From: an uncultured Eubacteriales bacterium
Lineage (GTDB): Bacteria > Bacillota > Clostridia > Oscillospirales > Oscillospiraceae
DNA length: 24,890 bases
NCBI GenBank assembly: GCA_902477055.1
Contig: CABSFY010000022.1
Location: 1-24,890, forward strand
Direction: 5' to 3'
Of this stretch, positions 14,244 to 22,800 are shown in pieces. The number at the start of each line of letters is the position of its first letter. Position 1 is the first letter of the stretch. The position numbers and the translations under genes are program-made. A model generated the notes under the pieces. It was not told where the DNA came from. It was given only the letters and a program-made list of their open reading frames with translations, and did no database searches.

Positions 14244-17200
14244 ATGAAACAAACCGGAAAACGCTTGTTCGCGGTGCTGTTGACGATAGCGCTGTGTTTG
14301 AGCCTGTTTCCAGTGATGGCCTCGGCAGAGGATGATGCCGTTGCCATTACAAGTCTCAGCGAGATCACGAATCTGTCGGGCAGCTATAAGTTGTCTGGCG
14401 ATATTACGGTAAACGAGCCGTTATCGGGTACATTTGACGGCACCTTCGACGGTGGCGGCCATACCGTGACGATCAGCATCAGCAAGGATGGCGATTCTGT
14501 CGGTATGTTTGCATACATCGGGGCCGGTGCGGTCGTGAAGAACTTCACCGTTGATACCGCAGCTGTAGCTAATGCCGGCTATTATGATCCAAAAACCGGT
14601 GCGATTGCCGGTTGCTGCTACGGTACAATCTCCAATGTTCGCGTGTTAAGCGCTGACGTGACTAGCTCGGGTACCATAGGCGGTCTGGTTGGCTACCTTG
14701 ACTCGACGGGTACGGTTACGCAGTGCAGCATAGACGCCGGTGCCGTAAAGTCAAAAAGCACCGCGGACAAGCCCGTTGGCGGCATCGTCGGTGAAAACTA
14801 CGGCGCTGTGAGCCTCTGCTCGGCGAATGTGACGATGGATCACAGCGCTGCGAGGAATAGCTACGGCTACACCGGCGGCATTGTTGGCCAAAATCAGAAT
14901 AAAGGAACGGTCACCGATTGCTATTTCACGGGCAGCTTTGTTGAAAGTCCGAACAAAAGTGATACCGTCGGTGGTATTTGCGGAAGGAACAATGGCGTAA
15001 TTACGAATTGCCACTTCTTCAGCACGGAGGAATTTAAGAGCGATGCCACCAAAGAGGGACCGATTGCTTATAATTATTACGGCTCTGCCTCGATAAATAA
15101 CTGCTATTATCTGGAAACTGCTTATTCGGGCAGCGGCAGCGGCGGCACCAAGAAAACCGCTGCGGAATTTGCTTCTCTGGCGGCGGCGCTCGGCACGAAT
15201 TGGGAAGACGGCACGGACGGCTATCCCGTTCTGAGCTGGCAGACGTGGAAGTATTCCACTACGGCGATCAAGTATAAGGTTGAAACCTATCAGCAGAATG
15301 TTGATGACGACAACTACACCCTCGCCTCGACCGAGGAAAAGCGCGCCGAGCCGGGTACGCCAGTCACGGCAACGGCAGCCGAGCTTGAAGGCTTTACCTT
15401 TGACGCGAAGAACGCAAACAATGTCACAAGCGGCAGCGCCTCCGCCGACCTGGTGCTCAAGCTCTACTACACAAGAAACAGCTACATTCTGACGTGGGAC
15501 ACCGGCGACTACGAGATTGCAAGCGCTGAGGATGCCTACACCCACGGCAAAGTGAAATTCGGCACGCCGATTGTTGAGCCGAAGGTTGCCGCTACCGGCA
15601 TGAGCGTCAAGTGGGACAAAACCATTGCTACCATGCCTGCTGAGGACACCAAAATCACCGCGTCCTATACGCCGGCGGTTTACGATGTAATTTGGAACGC
15701 CAACGGCGGCTATTTGGAGAAAGAGAAAGAATATGGCTACGGCACTGAACAGGTCGATTCCATCAAGTGGACGGGGCAGAGAAGCTCCGACACCGATGGC
15801 GCAGCGTTCGGAAAGAAGCTTGGAGAGCGCAAGGCTTCTTACGGAAACTACTATACCAACCGCGCGCTTCCTGCGCCGAAGCATACATCGCTGGTATTTG
15901 ACGGCTGGTACACGGCAGCCGAGGGCGGCGAGCTTGTGTCGGCGGACACCGTCGTGACCGAGCCTGCGGATGACAGCTTTACTTACTACGCCCACTGGAC
16001 TGAGGGCTGGACGGTCACGTTCGACCCCAACGGCGGCAGCGTTTCGCCCAAAACCGTTCTGGTCAAGAAGGGCGGCACACTCGGCTCCGATATCCCCACC
16101 CCGACCCGCAGCGGCTATGACTTTGACGGCTGGTACCACGGCGAGGACAAGCTGGAGGCCGACACGGTCATCAATGCCGATGCGAACTACACCGCAAAGT
16201 GGACGCCCAAGACCTACACCGTAACCTTCAACGCCAACGGCGGCGAGGGCACAATGGAGCAGCAGACCTTTACCTACGGCGTTGCGCAGAAGATCAGCAA
16301 GAACCTGTTCACCCGCGAGGGCTACCGCTTCGTCGGCTGGGCCACGTGGAGAAGCGCGACCGAGGCAAGCTACGCTGACGAGCAGGAATACTCCATCGGC
16401 GCGTATAACCAGACCTTCTTTGCCATCTGGCAGGAGGTCCGCTACGACCTGACCCTGAAGGTCACGCCGGAGAACGCGACCGTCGTCCTGAAGGACGCGA
16501 ACGGCAACACGCAGACCGGCACGAACGGCGTTTATAACCTCCGCGCGGGTACTTACAGCTACACCGTCAGCGCCTACGGCTACGAAACGGCGACCGGCGA
16601 GATCGTGCTGGAGGATACTGTTGAGAAATCGATCGAGCTGGTCAAGATCCCGACCTATGCGGTCACCTTCAGCGTCACGAAGCCCGAAGGCACCGGCGAA
16701 ACGCAGATCACCGTCAAGGACGAGGACGGCATGGCCATGACCGCCGACGAAAACGGCGTTTACAACCTCATGGCGGGCGAGTACAGCTACCTCGTCAAGG
16801 CCAAGGGCGCTACGAAGAAGGCGGGCGTCTTTACCGTTGCGGATAAGGCACTGGAAATCGAGGTTATTCTCGAAGTTCAGGAGGGCTGGGACGGCGAAAC
16901 GCTGACCGAGCCGCACCAGATCACTGCGGACGAGGCGACCGGCGCCTACGAGGGCAAGAGCGGCTACTATCTGATTACCGGCGGCGAGGAGCTGGCGTGG
17001 TTTGCCAACAAGGTCAACTCCGTCAGCGGCGGCTACAACGGCAACGCCGTGCTGGCCAAGGACATCGACCTCGGCAATGAGAAATGGACGCCGATGGGCG
17101 AACCCTATAGCTTCTACTTCACCGGTATTTTCGACGGCAACGGCCATACCATTAAGAACCTCTGCTGCGAGGGAACGACCTATCAGGGCCTGTTTGGCTA

Positions 17201-19307
17201 CAGCAAGGGTACGATCCGCAATCTGACCGTTTACGGTGATGTGTGGATGACGGCGGGCGCGGGCGGCTATGAAGCCAATGCGGGCGGCATTGTCGCCTAT
17301 CAGAACGGCGGCCGCATCGAAAACTGCGCGTCCTATGTGAATGTTACCAATGAAAATGGCAACGGCCGCGCCGGCGGCGTTGTGGCGTATACGAGCAATG
17401 CGACCGTCGCTTCCAGCTATAATGCCGGAACCGTAACCGGTGGCAGATATAATGCCGGCGTTGTCGGATATTGCAGTGGCACATCTACGGTAAGCAATTG
17501 CTATAACGTTGGTACCCTCATCGGCAGCGATAGTATGACGGAGAACTCTGACAATTTGGCTTATATTGCCGGTGTTGCCAGCGGTCTCAGCGATTACTCC
17601 AAAGCGACCATCAGCAACTGCTACAACATGGGCGCGATTACGCACACCGAGAAATACTCCCGTGTCGGCGCGATCGTTTCCGCACGCGGCGCTGCGACGC
17701 TGACGAATTGCTACTACCTTGAAGTTGAAGGGCTGAAGGGTGTCGGCAACGGCCTGTCCGACGGCGTTACGGCAGTGGATGCGGAAACGCTTGCCTCTGC
17801 TGAGATGCTCGAAAAGCTCGGCGAGGGCTACAAGGCCAACACCGGCTGCAACAACGTTGCGCCGCTGCTGACGTGGCAGCCGATCCCGGAACACAGCTTC
17901 AATGCTGCTGCTTCCGAGGTGGAGAGAACTCCCGCCACCTGCACCGAGGCTGCGACCTACTATGTCAAGTGCGATGTCTGCGGCGCGGTCAGCGACGAGG
18001 AATTTGTCTCGGTTGGCGAGCCGAACGGCCACAGCTTCACCACGCAGCCCTCTGATCAGAAGGCCAGCGATGCCACCTGCACCGAGCCTGCAAAGTACTA
18101 TGTCAAGTGCGACAACTGCGATGCGGTCAGCGATACTGTGACGGTCGCGGTCGGCGAGCCGAACGGACACAAGGCCGGTGCTGCGGTTCGTGAGAACGAG
18201 GTTGCTGCGACTTGTGTTGCGGGCGGCAACTACGACGAGGTCGTCTACTGCTCCGTCTGCAAAGCCGAAATGACCCGCGAGGCCAAGACGACCGAGGCGC
18301 TCGGCCACGATTACATTGACCACGACGGAAAGGTCGCAACCTGCACCGAGAAGGGCTGGAAGGCCTATCAGACGTGCAGCCGCTGCGACTACACCTCCTA
18401 TCAGGAAATTCCTGCGACCGGTCATACCGAGGTCATCGATGCGGCGGTCGAGCCGACTTGCACCGAACCCGGCAAGACCGAGGGCAAGCACTGTTCCGTC
18501 TGCAACGAAGTTCTCGTTGCACAGACCGAGGTTCCCGCGAAGGGCCATACCGAGGTCGTTGATGCGGCGGTCGAGCCGACCTGCACCGAGCCGGGCAAGA
18601 CCGAGGGCAAGCACTGCTCCGTCTGCAACGAAATTCTCGTTGCACAGACCGAGGTTCCTGCGAAGGGCCACAAGTATGAAAACGGCGTCTGCACCGTCTG
18701 CGGCGCGAAGGACCCGGATTACGTCGAACCGGAGCAGCCGTGGGTCAACCCGTTCAAGGATGTGAAGGAAGCCGACTGGTTCTTTGATGGCGTGAAGTTC
18801 GCCAACCAGAACGGCCTGTTCAACGGCACTGCACCGGATATGTTCAGCCCGGACGACGCGATGACCCGCGCCATGCTCGTCACCGTTCTCTGGAGATTGG
18901 ACGGCAAGACCGCGGCCACGAAGGCCAGCGCCTTTGTCGATGTCCCCGCGAACGAGTATTACACCGATGCCGTCGCATGGGCTGCCGAGAACGGCATTGT
19001 CAACGGCGTTGACGCGACGCACTTTGCTCCGAACGACGAAGTGACGCGCGAGCAGATCGCCGCCATCCTGTTCCGCTATGCGGAAAACAAGGGTGTCGAT
19101 ACCAGCAAACGCGCCGACCTGAACGCATTCCCGGATGCGAACAAGGTCAGCGACTACGCAAAGGACGCGCTGGCATGGGCCAATGCGGAAGGCCTTGTCA
19201 AGGGCAGCAAGGAAAACGGCAAGGATTACCTCGATCCGACCGGCAGCGCCACCCGCGCTCAGGTTGCGACCATTCTTGCACGGTATGCGCAGAATGTCGT
19301 AAAATAA
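14244..19307 (+). CDS. Giant secreted SLH-anchored protein with GLUG-like, InlB-type and Cys-rich repeats
   Basis: A 1687-residue probable adhesin or S-layer-associated surface protein. Order of parts: signal peptide (1-27, cleavage near MASA-EDD); beta-helix-like GLUG repeats (about 30-330, e.g. GGIVGQNQNKGTVTDCYF); InlB/Flg_new-type repeats (480-735; VTFDPNGG, FDGWY, YTAKW); two PEGA-like units (733-870); a second GLUG-like block (907-1200); about six Cys-rich units of ~41-45 residues (CTEPG...C..C..); and three SLH domains (1500-1687) that bind secondary cell-wall polymer. The start at 14244 gives an eight-base gap to AAGGGAG; the ATG at 14238 would leave two. The C-terminal third closely matches that of the subtilase gene downstream. 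No enzyme motif was seen, so function is inferred from architecture only. Confidence 0.9.
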   Translation: MKQTGKRLFAVLLTIALCLSLFPVMASAEDDAVAITSLSEITNLSGSYKLSGDITVNEPLSGTFDGTFDGGGHTVTISISKDGDSVGMFAYIGAGAVVKNFTVDTAAVANAGYYDPKTGAIAGCCYGTISNVRVLSADVTSSGTIGGLVGYLDSTGTVTQCSIDAGAVKSKSTADKPVGGIVGENYGAVSLCSANVTMDHSAARNSYGYTGGIVGQNQNKGTVTDCYFTGSFVESPNKSDTVGGICGRNNGVITNCHFFSTEEFKSDATKEGPIAYNYYGSASINNCYYLETAYSGSGSGGTKKTAAEFASLAAALGTNWEDGTDGYPVLSWQTWKYSTTAIKYKVETYQQNVDDDNYTLASTEEKRAEPGTPVTATAAELEGFTFDAKNANNVTSGSASADLVLKLYYTRNSYILTWDTGDYEIASAEDAYTHGKVKFGTPIVEPKVAATGMSVKWDKTIATMPAEDTKITASYTPAVYDVIWNANGGYLEKEKEYGYGTEQVDSIKWTGQRSSDTDGAAFGKKLGERKASYGNYYTNRALPAPKHTSLVFDGWYTAAEGGELVSADTVVTEPADDSFTYYAHWTEGWTVTFDPNGGSVSPKTVLVKKGGTLGSDIPTPTRSGYDFDGWYHGEDKLEADTVINADANYTAKWTPKTYTVTFNANGGEGTMEQQTFTYGVAQKISKNLFTREGYRFVGWATWRSATEASYADEQEYSIGAYNQTFFAIWQEVRYDLTLKVTPENATVVLKDANGNTQTGTNGVYNLRAGTYSYTVSAYGYETATGEIVLEDTVEKSIELVKIPTYAVTFSVTKPEGTGETQITVKDEDGMAMTADENGVYNLMAGEYSYLVKAKGATKKAGVFTVADKALEIEVILEVQEGWDGETLTEPHQITADEATGAYEGKSGYYLITGGEELAWFANKVNSVSGGYNGNAVLAKDIDLGNEKWTPMGEPYSFYFTGIFDGNGHTIKNLCCEGTTYQGLFGYSKGTIRNLTVYGDVWMTAGAGGYEANAGGIVAYQNGGRIENCASYVNVTNENGNGRAGGVVAYTSNATVASSYNAGTVTGGRYNAGVVGYCSGTSTVSNCYNVGTLIGSDSMTENSDNLAYIAGVASGLSDYSKATISNCYNMGAITHTEKYSRVGAIVSARGAATLTNCYYLEVEGLKGVGNGLSDGVTAVDAETLASAEMLEKLGEGYKANTGCNNVAPLLTWQPIPEHSFNAAASEVERTPATCTEAATYYVKCDVCGAVSDEEFVSVGEPNGHSFTTQPSDQKASDATCTEPAKYYVKCDNCDAVSDTVTVAVGEPNGHKAGAAVRENEVAATCVAGGNYDEVVYCSVCKAEMTREAKTTEALGHDYIDHDGKVATCTEKGWKAYQTCSRCDYTSYQEIPATGHTEVIDAAVEPTCTEPGKTEGKHCSVCNEVLVAQTEVPAKGHTEVVDAAVEPTCTEPGKTEGKHCSVCNEILVAQTEVPAKGHKYENGVCTVCGAKDPDYVEPEQPWVNPFKDVKEADWFFDGVKFANQNGLFNGTAPDMFSPDDAMTRAMLVTVLWRLDGKTAATKASAFVDVPANEYYTDAVAWAAENGIVNGVDATHFAPNDEVTREQIAAILFRYAENKGVDTSKRADLNAFPDANKVSDYAKDALAWANAEGLVKGSKENGKDYLDPTGSATRAQVATILARYAQNVVK
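18423..18668 (+). repeat. Two tandem 123-bp coding repeats
   Basis: Two almost identical 41-codon units (18423-18545 and 18546-18668) encode HTEVxDAAVEPTCTEPG, TEGKHCSVCNE and VAQTEVPAKG. A third homologous unit lies in the subtilase gene from 24043. The paired cysteines suggest a small metal- or disulfide-stabilised spacer module. Confidence 0.9.
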
Positions 19308-19318
19308 TCGATACCGAA

Positions 19319-19360
19319 GGTGCCACCCCGGCGCGATGCGGACATCGCGCCGGACGCACC
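19319..19360 (+). other. Long hairpin after the first SLH gene
   Basis: A perfect 11-bp stem (19328-19338 with 19343-19353) with a four-base loop is extended by GGTGC (19319-19323) pairing with GCACC (19356-19360). No T-tract follows, so it may protect the mRNA 3' end or act as an atypical terminator. Confidence 0.62.
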
Positions 19361-19361
19361 A

Positions 19362-19470
19362 TCGAACACCATTCGTAGGGCGGGGACCCCTGACCCCGCC
19401 GTTGCAGGCACTATCGATAAAGGTGTGTGCCTATCGGCACGATTAAAATTCGCGCCGTTGGCGCGAAGGA
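19362..19470. repeat. Composite intergenic repeat, copy 2 (hairpin modules)
   Basis: Repeats the module order of 12583-12715: ATCGAA..CATTCGTAGGGCGGG with a hairpin (19379-19385 with CCCCGCC), then GTGCC/GGCAC (19427-19440), ATTAAAATT, and TTCGCGCC/GGCGCGAA with a three-base loop (19449-19467). It lies between the two SLH protein genes and contains no gene. Confidence 0.75.
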
Positions 19471-19775
19471 AATCCCTCAGTCAGCTACGCTGACAGCTCC
19501 ATTTGACAAGGGAGCCTTTGGCCGGCACGCAGTCGAAAAGACCTCCCTCTGCGAGGGTAGCGAAGCGGCCTCGCGGGAGGGAATGACATGCCGGCGGCAT
19601 GTCAGAGCCGTGAGGCGACCGAGCCGCAGCGAGAAGTGGCACGGCGAAGCCGTGACGGAAGGAGAGCGGGTTTCGATGAAAAGAAATCTCTCAGTCAACG
19701 CAACTGCCAGCATCTCTCCCTCAGTCAGCCTGCGGCTGACAGCTCCCGCGTCAGAGGGGGCCAAGGCGCTGCGGC
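19471..19775. repeat. Cluster of CCCTCAGTCA-type palindromic repeats
   Basis: Left-end modules start at 19471, near 19685 and near 19712, and an inverted one (GGCACGGCGAAGCCGTGACGG) lies around 19640-19660. Each is the conserved CTCAGTC sequence followed by a short stem, usually with a three-base loop. A separate palindrome TGACATGCC/GGCATGTCA lies at 19584-19604. The cluster looks like several partial or nested copies of the element at 12716-12841. The open frames through it do not look like proteins. Confidence 0.65.
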
Positions 19776-19841
19776 GTAAAGACGGGCGATTGATGATCGC
19801 ACCTAAACCTTAAAAAATCTCACAGCAAAAGAAAACCAGCA

Positions 19842-19872
19842 GGCAGTGCGGCCGGTATCCGGCCGTGCTGCC
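19842..19872 (+). promoter_or_regulatory. Leader hairpin before the subtilase gene
   Basis: A 14-bp stem with two G-U pairs (19842-19855 with 19859-19872) closes a TAT loop. It ends 12 nt before AAAGGAG and has no T-tract, so a role in mRNA stability or translation is more likely than termination. No clear promoter was seen between 19776 and 19841. Confidence 0.55.
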
Positions 19873-19896
19873 CGCGATTCGTCAAAGGAGAACAGT

Positions 19897-22800
19897 ATGA
19901 AAAAAGTATTCGCATGGCTGCTGCTTGTGGCGATGCTCCTCTCCGTGCTGCCGGTGGCCGCGTTTGCGGTGCAGCAGCCCGATGCCGCTCCGATCGTTGA
20001 GGAGTCCGGCAGGAAGAATCTCGGCTACAGAAGCGCGAGCTTTGCAGAGAACAATGCTTATCAGTATGCAAACGACGAAACGGTCCGCGCGATCGTTGTG
20101 CTGAAGGACGCACCCGTCGCCGACGTTGCGCAGTCCGAGAGCGGCCTGCAGACCAGAAAGCTGGAAAGTGCGCATCAGAATGTCCGCCGCGCGATGCGTG
20201 GCATTTCGTATGAAATGGCATACGAATTCGATACGCTGCTCAACGGCTTCAGCTGCGACGTGGCCTACGGCGATCTGGACAAGATTGCGGCCATCGACGG
20301 CGTTGAGGCGGTCTACATCGCCAACACCTACGCCGCGCCCGTCGTGGAAAGCGGCGATGCGACCCGGATGGTCAATGCCGGGGAGAGCACCGGCAACCCC
20401 GCCGCCAATGCACTGGGCTACAACGGCGACGGCACGGTCATTGCCATTCTGGATACCGGCGTCCGTCTGACGCATGAGGTGTTCCAGAACACCGACCTTC
20501 TGAAAGCTCCCGCGCTGACCGCCGCCGACGTTTCCAAGGCGAGCGTTTCCGGCAAGTATGTCAGCGCCAAGCTCCCCTTTGCCTATGACTACGCGGACAA
20601 GGACAACGACCCATCCGACAATCAGGGCCACGGCACGCACGTCGCTGCCATCGCTGCGGGCTACAAGGCCGCTTCCGACGGTGCGGTCGAGTTCACCGGC
20701 GCAGCGCCTGCCGCGCAGATTCTCGCGATGAAGATCTTCGGCGACAGCACCTCCGGTACCCGCTCCGACGTTTACTTCGCCGCGATGGAGGACGCCTACA
20801 AGCTCGGCGCGGATGTTATCAATATGTCCATCGGCGCACAGAACGGCTTTACCTATGACGAGGACCTCGAAACCGAGGTGTTCGGCAACATCTACAAGCG
20901 ACTGTCCGAGGCCGGTGTCGTTCTGTCCATCGCGGGCGGCAACGAGTACTCCATGGTGGAGAACGCCAAGGACGGCGTGATCGGCTCGGAGTACAGCGAC
21001 TACGGCACGGTCGCCTCTCCCTCGACCTACACCGGCGCGGTTTCCGTGGCCTCTGCGGACAACGCGTCTTACCTGACCTTCGTGCTGTCTATCGGCGGCG
21101 ATGCGAGCAACGTCGTTTCCTACGTCGATTCCTCCAACGAGGCCTCCACGACAGCGGGCCTTTGGTACAAGAAATTCGCCGGTACGACCTATGATTATGT
21201 CGTCGTTCCCGGCAAGGGCGAGCTGTCCGACTATGACGGCCTCAGCGTGAGCGGCAAGATTGCCCTCGTCACGCGCGGCGGCCTCAACTTTGAGGACAAG
21301 GTCAACAACGCCGCCGCAAAGGGCGCGATCGGCTGCATTATCTGCGATAACGTCGTCGGCCTGCCCATCAGTATGCAGATCAGCAAGTTCGCCATCCCCG
21401 CCGTTTCCGTCATCAAGAGCGCGGGCGAGGCGCTGAAGGCTGCCGAAAAGAAAACCATCACCACCGTCGCCGACCGCGTGAACGTTGCGGGCGAGAATAC
21501 CGACGGTGCAAACCTCCTCCAGATGAGCGACTTCTCCAACTGGGGCGTTGACCCGATGCTGGAGATCAAGCCGAGCATCGCCTCTGTCGGCGGCAATGTT
21601 TACTCCGCCATCTGCACCGGCGACAGCGATTATGAGGTCTATTCCGGTACGTCCATGGCGACCCCGAACCTCTCCGGCTCGTTTGCAAACCTCCTGCAAT
21701 ACCTCAAGAGCAAGGGCGTTTCCGACAAGGCCGAGCGCGCCAAGCTGGCCACCACGCTGCTGGAAAGCTCCGCGACCATCCTCAGCGGCGGCGAGGAGAA
21801 GAGCTACTGGCTCTATTCCGTCCGCAAGCAGGGTGCGGGCTTTGCCAACACCCTTGACGCGATCCGCGCGTATGAAAACGGCGTTTATGTCACCGAGCCG
21901 CTCGTTGAGCTGGGTGACGACAAGACCAAGAGCAGCACGCTGGAATTCGACGTCACGCTGGCCAACAATTCCGAAGAAAACCGGACCGTGGAGCCTGCCG
22001 CGTATGTCATGGTCGATGGACTGACGACCGACGAGGAAACGGGTGCGACCGTGAATGCCCTGCGCCCCGTACTCTATTGCGCCGAAAATGGCAGCACGAC
22101 GAAGGCAACCTATACCGTCGGCGGTGCGGCCGTGACGGAGATCGCCGTAGCGGCCCATTCCACGACGATGGTCCACGTCAAGCTGGAGCTGGGTACAGAG
22201 GTTCTCACACAGCTGGCCCGCTTTGAAAACGGCACGTACGTTGAGGGTTACGTCACCTTTGGCGATAAGGCGAAGGCAACCTTCCTTAGCTACTACGGCG
22301 ACTGGACCGCAGCGCCCGTCCTCGAAAAGACCGACTTCCGTGATCTGGCGCGGGCGACGTACACCTTCGACACCGAAATGATGAACAAGGTTGCCTATAC
22401 CGACGAGGACGGCAACGACGTTACCTATAAGGACCTCGGCTGGACCGGCATCGAGCTGCTCGACTACTACACCAACCCCAATGAGGGCTATCTGGTGAAC
22501 AGCCAGACCTACAAGGGCGTTGCCTATCCCGGCTACAATATGGTGCTTGATGCGCCGTATAACGAGGCGCATATCGCCCTGTCTACGCCGAACGGCAACA
22601 CGTCCGACAATATTTGGGCCGATGTGCTTTACCTTGTCCCTTACCAGCTCCGCAATGCGAAGCATCTGGTCATGACGATCACCGATGCCACGACCGGCGT
22701 GGTGTACCAGAAATCGGACAAGGAATACCTCCCCAAGGCCTATTACAAGAAGGATGCGGGCTGGCAGGCGAACACGGCCTTCCTCTGGGACGGCTGGGAT

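Noticed and set aside
14751..19022. A 1423-codon open frame on the minus strand inside the first SLH gene
   Set aside because: Same cause: antisense shadow of a long GC-biased gene. No ribosome site, no domain, and repeats that mirror the sense-strand repeats.
19427..19813. Small open frames (60-130 codons) in the gap between the two SLH genes
   Set aside because: They run through palindromic repeats, lack ribosome sites and have no coherent protein character.
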